Position numbers and translations under genes: made by a program
Origin: Candidatus Binatia bacterium
GTDB taxonomy: Bacteria > Desulfobacterota > Binatia > HRBIN30
Length of the DNA: 64,000 nucleotides
Assembly (NCBI GenBank): GCA_937925685.1
Contig: CALAMI010000010.1
Coordinates: forward strand, 310,001 to 374,000
Direction of reading: 5' to 3'
Notes under the pieces: generated by a model
What the model was told of the DNA's origin: nothing
What the model saw: the letters and a program-made list of their open reading frames with translations, nothing else
Databases searched by the model: none
Part shown: piece after piece, positions 47,465-57,362 of the stretch
How the letters are laid out: each line of letters begins with the position of its first letter
How positions within the stretch are numbered: the stretch's first letter is position 1

Positions 47465-48592
47465 ATGAGCGAATCCACGTATGGACGGATTACCGAGGAG
47501 GGACTGGCGCGAATTCGAGCGCGCATTGGTCAGGGCTTTCCTGGCCGCCGCCCTTGGCGAACCGAGGTCACTCGTGATGCAATCTATCACTTGGCTTTGG
47601 CCATTGGTGACCTTAGCCCTTTGTACCTGGACGAGGAGTACGCGCGCCAGACCCGCTGGGGTACTCTCCTCGCTCCACCGATCATTGTCCAGACCATGGA
47701 TACATTACGGGCGGTTGGCCACAGTGGCTTGCCCGAGGGGCTCCCAGGAGTCCACTCGATCTGGACGGGCTCCTACTATGAATGGCAGCGTCCCCCAATG
47801 TTGGGCGACCGCATTCGCGCCGACGCCTACTTGAAAGATGTTCGCGAACGGGAAAGCACGTTCGGCGGCGGGCGGGCTGTTTATCAAACATACGAGGCGA
47901 AGTACTACGACCAAAGCGGCACCTACATCGGCTTGCGGCAAGATACTTGGATTCGAGTGGAACGTGACAAAACGGCGGAGCGAAGAAAATACGGGAACAT
48001 TCAGTTAGCGAAGTGGACACCGCTAGATATCGAACGCTTTATGGAGGAGTACCGGAGCGAGCAACGAACGGCTGAACGTTATTGGGAAGACGTGCAAATT
48101 GGAGAGCCGACGCATACCCTGATCAAGGGTCCACTTACGCCCACTGCCGAAATCGCCTTTGAATCTTACTTTGGCATTTACCTTGTGGGTAACAAGGTTG
48201 CGGCGCAATTGTATGAGAAGCACCCTGCTCTGATGATCCCTAACGAGCAGGGCGTGCCTGAGCCCCCACAACGGGTACATTGGGACAATGCCTTCACTCA
48301 GCGGCTACTTGGACTACCCGGGGCGTACGATCTCGGCCCGGAGCGATGTTCCTGGCTCATTCAGGGAGTCACGAATTGGATTGGTGACAACGCTTTCATC
48401 ACTAAGATCGATGCCCGCTATCACCGCTTCAACTTCATGGGAGACGTGACTTGGATTAAAGGAAAGGTCACGGACAAGTATGAACGCAATGGTAAAGGCT
48501 ATGTGCGATTCGCCTTGGAATGCGTGAACCATCGCAACGAGGTCACGGCTTCAGCTGACGCTGAAGCACAGCTGCCGAAGCGGCGCACCTAA
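47465..48592 (+). CDS. MaoC/FAS1-like double hot-dog protein
   Basis: 375 residues, two hot-dog domains. N-terminal domain: AIGDLSPLYLDEEYARQTRWGTLLAPPII, the place where hydratases have D-x(n)-H; here Asp is present but the His is replaced (Tyr). C-terminal domain: VHWDNAFTQRLLGLPGAYDLGPERCSW, and TWIKGKVTDKYERNGKG. The FAS1-like dehydratase group is often involved in acyl-CoA metabolism. ATG with a GGGGAAGG site, 30 bases after tetR on the same strand, so probably co-regulated. Confidence 0.78.
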   Translation: MSESTYGRITEEGLARIRARIGQGFPGRRPWRTEVTRDAIYHLALAIGDLSPLYLDEEYARQTRWGTLLAPPIIVQTMDTLRAVGHSGLPEGLPGVHSIWTGSYYEWQRPPMLGDRIRADAYLKDVRERESTFGGGRAVYQTYEAKYYDQSGTYIGLRQDTWIRVERDKTAERRKYGNIQLAKWTPLDIERFMEEYRSEQRTAERYWEDVQIGEPTHTLIKGPLTPTAEIAFESYFGIYLVGNKVAAQLYEKHPALMIPNEQGVPEPPQRVHWDNAFTQRLLGLPGAYDLGPERCSWLIQGVTNWIGDNAFITKIDARYHRFNFMGDVTWIKGKVTDKYERNGKGYVRFALECVNHRNEVTASADAEAQLPKRRT

Positions 48593-48641
48593 AGCACCAG
48601 CAAAGGGCCTCCAACCCCCGCTGCGCCTGCAAATCTCCGGC

Positions 48642-51512
48642 TCAGTCGGCGTAAATGTCCAGGGTCAGGCTGGCAATGTTGTCCGTGGGATTGCGATCAC
48701 CCGAGGGTCCTAGCGCCTCCAAAACCAAGGTGCATCTGAAGGGGCTGCGGGAAGAAGCTGCACCAATGTCCTGTCGACGAATGACGATGGGTAACTTGGC
48801 AAAACGGCGGCGGCGGTTGGGAACAATAACCTTATTGACGGGCAAAACGCCTGGCCGGTGGAACCAGGGCAAGCCTGCGGTCCCAGTGGGACAGTCGCCG
48901 TCCGCAACTACGAGGGTGATGGCGTGACCCGCGACATCAAGCCGATCCGCATTGGCCACACCAACACGCACGTGTCGCGTTATGATGTCCTGACCGCCTC
49001 TTAGGCGCAGCCGTCTCGGCGGAACGGAGAGAGCCACCGACTGATGGCTCTGCTCGACCCAGGGCTCTGCGGCGTTCGTTACGTTCACCTCCATCACCGT
49101 GCTATTATTCCAAGGCGTGGGGTCCTGGTTGCCTGTCGTTTGCGCAGTCGCCGCCAACAAAACACGACACCGGTAAGGAGACAAGCCCGTGGCTGTGTTC
49201 GCAAGAGGCAGTGGGTCAACAACGACTTCGACAGTCGCGTGCAGCGCTTTGCCAATCGAAACGGATGTTCCCGCCTGATTCCCCGGCTGGCTAGGATCGA
49301 GATCCACCGCCACCGCTACCGAGCCCTGCAAACAATCCGATGCCAAAATAGCCAACTCAACGGGAACAGCGTCTTCGTCCGCCGTTTTTACCTGCCGAAC
49401 ACGCGTGGATGCTCTCACAGTCGCGGGAGTTTGGTCTTCGAGGCGAATGTTCACCGGGCGGATTGGGTCCAGAATGATGTCGACACGTGTTCGGGGCGTT
49501 GGTGTGACCGTTGGAGTGGCCGTTGGCGAGGGTGTCCACGTCGGGGTGCGCGAGCGTGTAGGGGTGGGGGTGAACGTTCGCGTTGCCGTGAAAGTTGCCG
49601 TCGGCGTGGTGGAGGGAGTCCTTGTTGGAGTCGGCGATGGTAACCAGGCCGTCCCTACGGGCGTGAGCGTGGGCGTCGGCGACACCTCTGGCGTCGGGCT
49701 CATGGTAGCGGTCGGAGAGCTCAACGGCGAACAGGAATCTTTAGGTTCCGGGGGGCAACCTAAGTCTGGTACACATGGTACGCAGTGGGCAGCCGGGTTG
49801 CACGATTCGATGCGGCACCGGGGAGAACAACCATCGCAGCCTAGCTGATTCCCGTCGTCACATTCCTCTGGGTAGCGTAGCTGGGCGTCTCCGCACTGGG
49901 TGCAGGGAGCGAGACACTCCACCGAATCTACGTCCTCGCACGCTGGGAGAGCTCGCAAGATCGGTAAGGGTAAAACACCACCAACGCGAATGCGAGGAGG
50001 AACCCCGTTCAAATGCGTGACAGTGACAGAGCCATCGACCCCCGCGGCCGTCGAACGCTGACAATTGACGGTACCATCGATCCTTACCGTCTCGTGACCA
50101 ACGATGTTGACTACCCCACCCCCTCCCCCACCACGGGCGAACACACGGCCCACCGAACCAATGTGCACCGCACAAGCACCGAACTTGACTTCTCCGCCCA
50201 CGCCACACTCCCCCGCCTCACAACCGCCACCAGATGCATCCACCGTCCCTGTGACGGTAAGGTTGGCCGTGGCCACTCTTCCGTCTGTTTCCTCCCCCAC
50301 CGTCAGCTTCACTTCACCACCGCTTCCCCCGGCCGACCGCCCGCGGCTATCGATTCCCCCGTTGATGACAATGCCCTTACTGCCCGTGAGTTCGACGTCT
50401 CCACCATTGGATCCACCACTTGCATCGATCAATGCGTCGCTTACCAGCTCCCAACCGGCAAAGATTCCTATGCTGCCGCCATTGCCATAAGCTCCTTGGG
50501 CGCGCGCCGACACGACCCGCGACACCCTCACCGACCCGGCGACGTCGGCCGTGACGTCTCCACCCACACCATCAGGCTCAGCTCCTTCCGCGAGAATAGA
50601 CCCGTCGATCACCAAGCCACCATAAGCCACATCGATCTCGACCTCTCCGCCGTCGCCGCCTTCGGCATATGCCAGGGAACTTCCCTGGGCACGAATTCCA
50701 CCGCTGATGTAAACTCCCCTGTAACCTTTTAACACAATCGAGCCTCCACCACCGGCCGCACCGGTTCCATTGGCACGCAGCCATGCAGCTGCCAACCACC
50801 CGCCTGCATCCAAGATGATACGGCCACCGTCGCTACCGTTGACCAAGATCTGTCCCTCGACCGAAACGTCCTCGCTCGCATCTAAAACAATCGTTCCCCC
50901 GCCGCTGGCAGACTGCGCTCCACCGGTCGCCGAAAGCTCGGCAGACGAGGAGAAGCGGATGCTGCCGCGACTCTCGATCCGGATGAACCCACCCCCGCCA
51001 CTGGAGGTAAGGTGACCCGCTAGGACGCGCCCCTGAACTTCGACCGAACCACGGGAAACGATCTCCACAGTCCCCCCTGACAAATTGCCCGAAGCATCGA
51101 TGCGTGCCCGCGGAGAGCCGCCCTCCACGACCACAGGGCCCCCAATTTGCAGGCGGATCGCCCCACCGCGATTCGTCGGCGGCTCCGACCCTTGCCCCCG
51201 TGCGTCAATCATGGTTCCACTGCGAAGAACGAGACTCCCCGCGATCACCTGCGCGCTGCGCCAGCCCACCACCAGCCGTGCCGTGCCCTCCAACACCACC
51301 GGGCGCGACCCAAAGTCCAACACGCACCGGTCTCCCACAAGGTGCGTGCCACGAATCACACATACCCCACTGAGCGTGCACGTGGGTTCGCGCATGGCGA
51401 CATCGTTCGCCGTACACGTGGTCTGGGATTGCACCGCTGCCGCAAGGAGCGTCGCAACGCACGCCGCGAACCAAAACAACATGCTATATTCTGCGATATA
51501 CAAGTTACACAT
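48642..51512 (-). CDS. Giant exported protein: beta-helix, Cys repeat, Pro/Thr linker
   Basis: About 956 residues. After a hydrophobic N-terminal segment ([16 protein letters not shown]) come ~450 residues of short Gly-rich repeats (GGxxxIDASGG, GGEVxxxVG types) that look like a right-handed beta-helix. Next is a Cys-rich module (~535-585) with [16 protein letters not shown], the 'myxo-disulfide' repeat, then a Pro/Thr-rich linker (~597-675) and a ~280-residue C-terminal domain. Start is uncertain: ATG 51512 or 51482, and the frame opens at 51647. Likely surface-exposed adhesin or matrix protein, by analogy. A paralogue lies at 59159-61756. Confidence 0.7.
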   Translation of the reverse strand: MCNLYIAEYSMLFWFAACVATLLAAAVQSQTTCTANDVAMREPTCTLSGVCVIRGTHLVGDRCVLDFGSRPVVLEGTARLVVGWRSAQVIAGSLVLRSGTMIDARGQGSEPPTNRGGAIRLQIGGPVVVEGGSPRARIDASGNLSGGTVEIVSRGSVEVQGRVLAGHLTSSGGGGFIRIESRGSIRFSSSAELSATGGAQSASGGGTIVLDASEDVSVEGQILVNGSDGGRIILDAGGWLAAAWLRANGTGAAGGGGSIVLKGYRGVYISGGIRAQGSSLAYAEGGDGGEVEIDVAYGGLVIDGSILAEGAEPDGVGGDVTADVAGSVRVSRVVSARAQGAYGNGGSIGIFAGWELVSDALIDASGGSNGGDVELTGSKGIVINGGIDSRGRSAGGSGGEVKLTVGEETDGRVATANLTVTGTVDASGGGCEAGECGVGGEVKFGACAVHIGSVGRVFARGGGGGGVVNIVGHETVRIDGTVNCQRSTAAGVDGSVTVTHLNGVPPRIRVGGVLPLPILRALPACEDVDSVECLAPCTQCGDAQLRYPEECDDGNQLGCDGCSPRCRIESCNPAAHCVPCVPDLGCPPEPKDSCSPLSSPTATMSPTPEVSPTPTLTPVGTAWLPSPTPTRTPSTTPTATFTATRTFTPTPTRSRTPTWTPSPTATPTVTPTPRTRVDIILDPIRPVNIRLEDQTPATVRASTRVRQVKTADEDAVPVELAILASDCLQGSVAVAVDLDPSQPGNQAGTSVSIGKALHATVEVVVDPLPLANTATGLSPYRCRVLLAATAQTTGNQDPTPWNNSTVMEVNVTNAAEPWVEQSHQSVALSVPPRRLRLRGGQDIITRHVRVGVANADRLDVAGHAITLVVADGDCPTGTAGLPWFHRPGVLPVNKVIVPNRRRRFAKLPIVIRRQDIGAASSRSPFRCTLVLEALGPSGDRNPTDNIASLTLDIYAD
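49490..49725 (-). repeat. Pro/Thr low-complexity coding repeat
   Basis: Encodes the linker of the giant exported protein ([18 protein letters not shown] types). On the plus strand it reads as GTxGGxGT-like runs. It is a degenerate repeat within a coding region, not a microsatellite. Confidence 0.75.
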
Positions 51513-51722
51513 GTCAAGCTGTTGTAAAGCCACTTTTGCCCTTCTCTGCGCCCGCCGACCATGTCGCTGCGCCGGCTGATTTCTAGCCACCGTGACAACA
51601 ACGGACCCGTCACAGCAAGGCGTGGCGCCAATCCATTTCCCTGACAACAGCTAGACATCGCACCACCGCTCGGCCGGCCAGGGCTACGGCCTGACGCTCT
51701 CTAAAACGTAACGCGACGCCAT
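51513..51722 (-). other. Upstream region of the giant exported protein
   Basis: An AT-rich island just at the likely start holds TTGACATGTG (-35-like) and TATATC. The spacing is 12 bases, too short for a standard promoter, so I do not call one. Otherwise nothing recognised. Confidence 0.3.
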
Positions 51723-52520
51723 TCACGCAGTGTGCAAAAAACGGCGCAAATACTTTACTGCACCTGCGGTGCGGGCACCGAACCACGTCAGGGCCTTTCC
51801 GTTTACGAAATAAACGCGACCGCTCCGGATCGCTGTCGTCTCGGAAAGAGGCATCATATCGCGCAGATCTCGCGGCGCGAATCGATAAGGCTCGTCGGGA
51901 AGTAAAATCACTTCGGGATTCTGCTCGGCGACGAAGTCAAGGTCGATCGTTGGGTAACGATTGCCCGCACCCGTGCAAACATTGCTTCCCCCCGCAAGCC
52001 GCAGTGCGTCATGAGCGTACGTATCGCTACCGAAACTCATCCAAGGGTTTTTCCAGATAGGGCAGAAAACCTTGACCTTTTCAGCACTGCGGCTTCCTAG
52101 GGTCCGTTCTATTGATGCGATCAGCTCCTGGCCCGTGGCGTACGCTCGTACCATTCGCGCAACTGCCCGAACCACGACCACAACGTCGGCCACAGAACGA
52201 GGGTAAGTAACCATTACTCGTAGCCCCATCGCCCGCAACTGTTCCACATCTTCCCGTCGATTTTCTTCCATGTTCGCCAACACTAACTCCGGCTCCAGCT
52301 GCCGCACCTTTTCCAGGTCGGGGTTCTTGGTGCCGCCGACCCTGGGCAAGCGGCCAACAGCGTCACTAGCCTCAATGCAGTATCGGGTCACTCCCACCAG
52401 TTTGGATCCCGCACCCAAGGCAACCACCAGCTCGGTCAAGCTCGGCACAAGGCTGACGATTCGGCCAGGCGGCGGCTCGAGTTCCAATGGGTGTCCCGTG
52501 GCGTCCCAAATCGGCGACAT
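51723..52520 (-). CDS. BtuF-like cobalamin-binding protein without signal peptide
   Basis: 265 residues of the periplasmic-binding-protein type for cobalamin or iron chelates (COG0614). PPPGRIVSLVPSLTELVVALG and GGTKNPDLEKVRQLEPELVLAN are the two common segments, and the C-terminal part has NPEVILLPDEPYRF. There is no signal peptide or lipobox, and no BtuC/BtuD genes are adjacent. It may be cytosolic or be exported by other means. Its closeness to a B12-dependent mutase (3 kb) is suggestive only. Confidence 0.78.
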   Translation of the reverse strand: MSPIWDATGHPLELEPPPGRIVSLVPSLTELVVALGAGSKLVGVTRYCIEASDAVGRLPRVGGTKNPDLEKVRQLEPELVLANMEENRREDVEQLRAMGLRVMVTYPRSVADVVVVVRAVARMVRAYATGQELIASIERTLGSRSAEKVKVFCPIWKNPWMSFGSDTYAHDALRLAGGSNVCTGAGNRYPTIDLDFVAEQNPEVILLPDEPYRFAPRDLRDMMPLSETTAIRSGRVYFVNGKALTWFGARTAGAVKYLRRFLHTA

Positions 52521-52749
52521 CGTATTGTCTCTAGCTTAAGAAAACGGGGTTCCTTACTCGGTGGCCAACCAAGGCTTGAAAAAAACGCAAGTGCTTATCG
52601 ACCACAAGCCTGTTCCGCAACCGTTTGCAGCTGTCCCCCTTCACGCTCCAGCTCACTACAAGCCCATGGGGCCCGAGCCCCAAGGGCAGGCGTCAGGGTG
52701 GCCCTCTCGACCGTCTTGGCCCCGCATTGCCGACGTTGCGAAGCTGCTG

Positions 52750-53742
52750 TCAGCGGACCAGCCGAGGGAGCACGTCGCGACAAAAACGGGGGAACATTTC
52801 CCAGGCGGCAAAGTTGCAGAAAAAGTACGTGACCCCGATCTCCTCCTGTCGTCGGTGGATCTCGTCCACGATTTGTTGCGCAGTGCCCACCAACGTGTTT
52901 GGCGAGCGGTAGACCGCCTCTACGTCGTCTACCCCCAGGGCCTGCGCCATCGCCTCCGCGAACGATCGCGCCTGAGACGCATTCTCCGCAATCACCACGT
53001 AGACCATCGCGGAAAGCTCGATGTCCTCCGGGTTGCGCCCCACTTCCCCACATGCTGCTTTGAGGAACGCAACGCGTTCCGCAAATGCATTCAAATCAAA
53101 TTTTACAGTTTTTCCGATTACTATGCGGCCCAGCGCCCCACCGAATGGCGGGATGATATTGACCACGTCTGCTTCCCGCGCCGCAAGCCGTAACAATGGC
53201 TTTCCGCCACCTCCAAGCATAATCCGCGGTCTCGGCGCCGGCTTCGGGCTGTGCGGTGCCCTTTGCAACCGATAGTACTTGCCCTCGAACGTTACCTCAT
53301 CTTCCAACCACAGTTTTTTGATCACGAGTAACGCTTCGGCGAGTTGCGCTACGCGCTCGGCCGGTGGGAGGTACGGAAAGCCAAAAGCTTCATACTCCTC
53401 GCGGAACCAACCTGCACCCATCCCCAACTCCACACGTCCGCCGGTAATTTGATGTAACGAAGTCACAATTTTCGCCGTCAGGGCGGGGTGACGGAAGGAG
53501 TTGGCCGCAACTAACTGGGTCAATACCAGACGCCGCGTTAACGTGCTCAACGCACTGAGCACCGTGAAACACTCGAGCCGCGGGCTCGATCGATCGTGGC
53601 CCATGAGTCCAGTCATGAAGAAGTGGTCCTCCGCAGCCACAGCGTAAAAGCCACTTTCCTCAGCCTGTTGGGTCACTGCTTTTGCTACCGCGAAATCACC
53701 AAGCGGAAGGATCAGCCCAAACTTCAAAGCATGCGCCGCCAT
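52750..53742 (-). CDS. LLM-class F420/flavin-dependent oxidoreductase
   Basis: About 330 residues of the luciferase-like monooxygenase (bacterial luciferase/F420 methylene reductase) fold. FGLILPLGDFAVAKAVTQQAEESGFYAVAAEDHFF, LVLTQLVAANSFRHPALTAKIVTSLHQITGGRVELGMGAGWFREEYEAFGF, and IMLGGGGKPLLRLAAREADVVNII are characteristic. ATG 53742 (with GAGGAAGG upstream) is preferred over the upstream extension. Cofactor F420 or FMN cannot be told apart by eye. Last gene of the mutase operon, 26 bases after the geranylgeranyl-reductase-like gene. Confidence 0.85.
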   Translation of the reverse strand: MAAHALKFGLILPLGDFAVAKAVTQQAEESGFYAVAAEDHFFMTGLMGHDRSSPRLECFTVLSALSTLTRRLVLTQLVAANSFRHPALTAKIVTSLHQITGGRVELGMGAGWFREEYEAFGFPYLPPAERVAQLAEALLVIKKLWLEDEVTFEGKYYRLQRAPHSPKPAPRPRIMLGGGGKPLLRLAAREADVVNIIPPFGGALGRIVIGKTVKFDLNAFAERVAFLKAACGEVGRNPEDIELSAMVYVVIAENASQARSFAEAMAQALGVDDVEAVYRSPNTLVGTAQQIVDEIHRRQEEIGVTYFFCNFAAWEMFPRFCRDVLPRLVR

Positions 53743-53768
53743 ATGCCTTCCTCTGCTTCTTTTCTTAC

Positions 53769-54974
53769 CTAGCGGGACCATCGTCCCTGCCGACCGACAG
53801 CGAAGCTAGCTTCGCGCGCCAGTCGCAGCAGCGCCCGAGGAAAGGTCAAGCGGTCCCAGCCGCCCTCCCCGCTATACCAGCGCAACCCCAGTCGCCGGGC
53901 TTGTGTGCTCCATGTTGCCAACTGAAACCACACCCAGAAGGTGGGGCCGTACAACATACGCTCGAGCCACCCCAGGCGCCGTAATTTTCGACCAACCCAA
54001 CTTTGGTGCACCATTGCTTCGTAATCTGCCACAAGTCGGTCTCCCCGCTGCCACGCTTTCGCGATGCACTCTGCAGCCAGTCTCCCGTATTGCATCGCGT
54101 AGGAGATGCCTTCGCCCATCAGCGGGTCGACCCCCGCGGCATCGCCCACCAATAGCACCCGCCGGCTGGCCAACCTTGCGCGCGAGTCAAAGAGCCGGAT
54201 GGGATGGGCGTGAGGGCGAATGGAATAGTCACCGAGGTGAAACAGCGCTGGCTTTACAAACTCCCCGATTCGGCGCCCTTGTCCGTTAGCTCGACTCGAA
54301 TATACCCCGACGTTCCAGTGCGGTATTCCGTCGATGTAACACGGAAACATCCACATGTAGCCGCGCAGCCGTCGAGCGACGGGCCGAAAATCGAACTTAC
54401 ACGATGGCTCTTCGGGGAATCCTCTGCCTGAAGCATCTGCTGGGATGTCCACCATCGTTGCTCGGCCGACCGTTGCTTTCTCTGAGCCAAAAATTCGCCT
54501 TCGCACGACGCTACCCGAGCCATCAGCTCCGACCACGATGCTGGCACGGTAGCTCGCCCGTTCCGTCCTAACCTCGACGAAGTCGGGATGTTCGACAACA
54601 TCCGTCACTTTCTCGCCTTGGCGCAAGATCGCGCCGCGGAAGGTACAGTGACTGACCAACAAAGCATCGAAACAGTCCCTACGGACCACCGTGCAAAAGG
54701 CTCTACCCTCATCGTGCACTACCTCCCCAGTCGGTGTGAGAGCCACAGCTCGAGACACCTCCACGTAGGGAATCTCGAGTGGAATGCCTAATTCCTCTAG
54801 ACAATCTCGCGTCTGCCCAATAAGCCCACCCGCACACACCTTGAACCGCGGGTGGATCGCCTTCTCAAGGATAACGATCTGCCCCGCCAGCGCTGGCAGT
54901 CGACGGAGCAAAAATAGCGCGGTCGCCGCGCCCGCCGGCCCAGCCCCCACGATGACAATAGGCCACTGTTCCAC
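53769..54974 (-). CDS. Geranylgeranyl-reductase-like FAD oxidoreductase
   Basis: 401 residues. FAD-binding VIVGAGPAGAATALFLLRR, GADGSGSVVRRRIFG, and GDAAGVDPLMGEGISYAM (C-terminal FAD contact). The segment RGYMWMFPC carries the YxWxFP motif of the geranylgeranyl reductase family, which hydrogenates isoprenoid double bonds or acts on other unsaturated lipids. GTG start with GAGG upstream. It sits 24 bases after the B12-binding small subunit. Substrate unknown. Confidence 0.82.
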   Translation of the reverse strand: MEQWPIVIVGAGPAGAATALFLLRRLPALAGQIVILEKAIHPRFKVCAGGLIGQTRDCLEELGIPLEIPYVEVSRAVALTPTGEVVHDEGRAFCTVVRRDCFDALLVSHCTFRGAILRQGEKVTDVVEHPDFVEVRTERASYRASIVVGADGSGSVVRRRIFGSEKATVGRATMVDIPADASGRGFPEEPSCKFDFRPVARRLRGYMWMFPCYIDGIPHWNVGVYSSRANGQGRRIGEFVKPALFHLGDYSIRPHAHPIRLFDSRARLASRRVLLVGDAAGVDPLMGEGISYAMQYGRLAAECIAKAWQRGDRLVADYEAMVHQSWVGRKLRRLGWLERMLYGPTFWVWFQLATWSTQARRLGLRWYSGEGGWDRLTFPRALLRLAREASFAVGRQGRWSR

Positions 54975-54998
54975 CGTTAGGGTCCTCTGACCGCAGCC

Positions 54999-55406
54999 TC
55001 AATCACCGCGCGGGCGAATGTGCTCGCGGATCCAGCCGATGATCTCTTGTGCCGAGGCTCCCGGCGTGAAGATTTCTCTCACCCCGAGTTGTTTCAGCGC
55101 AGTGACGTCCTCAGGGGGGATAATCCCTCCGCCAAACACCGGAATGTCACTCGCCCCGCGCTCGCGCAACCGCTCCAAGACGTCGGGGAACAGCGTCATA
55201 TGGGCCCCCGACAGGATGCTCAGACCGATCGCATCCACGTCTTCTTGGATCGCCGTCTCTACGATCATCTCTGGCGTCTGGTGCAAGCCGGTATAAATCA
55301 CCTCGTAACCCGCATCCCGGAGCATGCGGGCAATAATCTTTGCACCCCGATCGTGGCCGTCGAGACCCGGCTTCGCAATCAAAATTCGCAACGGTCGTTC
55401 TGCCAT
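54999..55406 (-). CDS. Cobalamin-binding small subunit of acyl-CoA mutase
   Basis: 135 residues from ATG 55406: [23 protein letters not shown] has the B12 ligand motif DGHDRG (histidine that replaces the dimethylbenzimidazole base), followed by ADVVYTGL-like [30 protein letters not shown] and [11 protein letters not shown]. This is the separate C-terminal domain of a two-subunit acyl-CoA mutase. The frame continues upstream to 55466, but the family N-terminus fits the ATG. It follows the large subunit by 62 bases. Confidence 0.9.
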   Translation of the reverse strand: MAERPLRILIAKPGLDGHDRGAKIIARMLRDAGYEVIYTGLHQTPEMIVETAIQEDVDAIGLSILSGAHMTLFPDVLERLRERGASDIPVFGGGIIPPEDVTALKQLGVREIFTPGASAQEIIGWIREHIRPRGD

Positions 55407-55468
55407 CACCAGTCCGCGCCCTGTTGGCCGGCTAGGCCAGCTACGAGTCCGTACCGGCAGCGCCACTG

Positions 55469-57109
55469 CTAAATGTACGCGGGGTCCCGGTAAATGCCAA
55501 ACACTTCGCGAAAAACATCGGAAATTTCCCCGACGGTCACTTCTCGCTTTACGGCTTCGATGATGGGGGGCATTAGGTTCGATCCCTCCCGCGCTGCGCG
55601 GCGTATTTTTTCCAGAGCGCGGGCGACCACGGCTGCATCGCGGGTTTGCTTACGCTGCCGTACGCGTTCCACTTGCTTACGCTCCACTTCCGGCGGAACG
55701 CGCAAGATCTCGATCGGCGGCTCCTCTTGCACCTGATACTTATTGACCCCGACCATCACCTTCTCTCCGCTTTCTAGCTGTCGTTGGTAGCGGTACGCTG
55801 CCTCGGAAATTTCCTTTTGCGGAAACCCCAGTTCTATGGCGCGGACGATACCCCCAAGCTCATCGATGCGGCGGATGTAGGCCCACGCTTCCGCTTCGAT
55901 CTGGTTGGTGAGTGCTTCGACAGCGTAACTTCCGCCGAGAGGGTCGATAAAATTGGCAACTCCGGTCTCCTCAGCAATGATCTGCTGCGTTCGCAGTGCC
56001 ACCAGCACTGCCTGCTCGCTCGGCAAGGCCAGAGTCTCGTCCATGGAATTGGTATGTAGCGACTGCGTACCGCCCAGAACGGCGGCAAGTGCTTGAATAG
56101 CTACCCTAACCACGTTGTTGAGGGGCTGTTGTGCCGTAAGGCTGCAGCCTGCGGTCTGGGCGTGTGTTCGCAACCGCCACGACTCTGGCTTACGGGCGCC
56201 AAAGCGCTCCCGCATGATCTTCGCCCACATGCGGCGAGCAGCACGAAACTTGGCAATTTCTTCGAAGAAATCGTTGTGCACGTTGAAAAAGAAGGAAAGT
56301 CGCGGAGCGAATGCATCGACATCGAGCCCACGGTCGACGGCTGCCTGAACATAGCCAATGCCGTCCGCAAGGGTGAACGCGAGTTCCTGCGCAGCCGTCG
56401 AGCCCGCTTCGCGAATGTGATACCCCGATATCGAAATCGGATGCCACCGAGGTGCCTCGCGGGTGCAAAACTCGATCATGTCCACGATGATTCGAACCGA
56501 GGGCTCTGGTGGGCAAATCCACTCCTTTTGTGCGATGAACTCCTTGAGCATATCGTTCTGGATCGTCCCACCGAGTTTCGACAGTGGAATTCCCCGTCTC
56601 TCGGCAACGGCAAAATACATCGCTAGCAGGATGCTCGCAGTGCAGTTGACCGTCATCGATGTCGTGACGCGGTCTAGAGGAATTCCGGCAAACAAAGCCT
56701 CCATATCCGCGATGCTGGATACCGCTACACCCTCTCGACCAACCTCGCCTCGGGCTCGTGGATGGTCGGCATCGTAACCCATTAGCGTGGGCATGTCGAA
56801 CGCGGTGGAAAGTCCCGTCTGCCCCTGCTCCAGCAAGAAGCGAAAGCGCTCATTGGTATCCTCAGGCGTTCCATATCCCGCGAACTGACGCATCGTCCAT
56901 AACTTGCCACGATACATACTCGGGTAGACGCCACGGGTGAACGGGTACTCGCCCGGGTAGCCTAGGTCGCGTTCGTAAGAAAAGTCGCCCACATCCTCTG
57001 GTGTATACAAGGGATCCACGACACTGTCGGAAATCGTGGTAAACCGGCCAATACGATCCTTGTCTTTCGGGTAACACTGCTCAAGCCATTCCCGCTTCGA
57101 CCTAGGCAC
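55469..57109 (-). CDS. Acyl-CoA mutase large subunit (methylmalonyl/isobutyryl-CoA mutase family)
   Basis: About 546 residues; catalytic TIM-barrel half of a B12-dependent carbon-skeleton mutase, with the B12-binding half in the next gene. [22 protein letters not shown] aligns with the substrate-binding region of methylmalonyl-CoA mutase (Tyr62 equals Tyr89 there). GYHIREAG has the catalytic His231 (His244). The Arg207 that binds the free carboxylate in methylmalonyl-CoA mutase is Gln194 here (FIAQKEW). That Gln occurs in isobutyryl- and 2-hydroxyisobutyryl-CoA mutases. GTG 57109 with GGAGG upstream. Substrate is therefore uncertain. Confidence 0.85.
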   Translation of the reverse strand: MPRSKREWLEQCYPKDKDRIGRFTTISDSVVDPLYTPEDVGDFSYERDLGYPGEYPFTRGVYPSMYRGKLWTMRQFAGYGTPEDTNERFRFLLEQGQTGLSTAFDMPTLMGYDADHPRARGEVGREGVAVSSIADMEALFAGIPLDRVTTSMTVNCTASILLAMYFAVAERRGIPLSKLGGTIQNDMLKEFIAQKEWICPPEPSVRIIVDMIEFCTREAPRWHPISISGYHIREAGSTAAQELAFTLADGIGYVQAAVDRGLDVDAFAPRLSFFFNVHNDFFEEIAKFRAARRMWAKIMRERFGARKPESWRLRTHAQTAGCSLTAQQPLNNVVRVAIQALAAVLGGTQSLHTNSMDETLALPSEQAVLVALRTQQIIAEETGVANFIDPLGGSYAVEALTNQIEAEAWAYIRRIDELGGIVRAIELGFPQKEISEAAYRYQRQLESGEKVMVGVNKYQVQEEPPIEILRVPPEVERKQVERVRQRKQTRDAAVVARALEKIRRAAREGSNLMPPIIEAVKREVTVGEISDVFREVFGIYRDPAYI

Positions 57110-57356
57110 GATGACCCATCCTCCTCGCTGCCCTAGCTCCACTGCGGCGGGCAATCATTCCCCTCGCAGTCCCCAACCACTCCTCGGGCACCAACAGTTG
57201 CACCTCCCCCAACGCGCAAAAAGTCAGAGGCTGCAGGGCAAAACGATGGCTCGTCAGCACGCAGGGGATACCCTGATGTTCCAAGAAACCTTTGACCAAA
57301 TGAGCTTCAACCTCAAGCGGCGTTGCAAAACAAACTGCCCAACTCACCAATTGCAC
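57102..57356 (-). CDS. DUF2007-type small protein
   Basis: 84 residues: [27 protein letters not shown] and [23 protein letters not shown] resemble DUF2007 (a small domain proposed to bind ligands or partners). GTG start, with AAGG close by. It overlaps the mutase start by eight bases and begins six bases after the crotonase stop, so it belongs to the operon. No function known in this setting. Confidence 0.65.
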   Translation of the reverse strand: MQLVSWAVCFATPLEVEAHLVKGFLEHQGIPCVLTSHRFALQPLTFCALGEVQLLVPEEWLGTARGMIARRSGARAARRMGHRA

Positions 57357-57362
57357 CGCCTT

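Noticed and set aside
49490-49725. Repeats that at first look like a satellite or CRISPR-like array
   Set aside because: Units are irregular and stay in frame with the Pro/Thr linker; there are no constant repeats with unique spacers.
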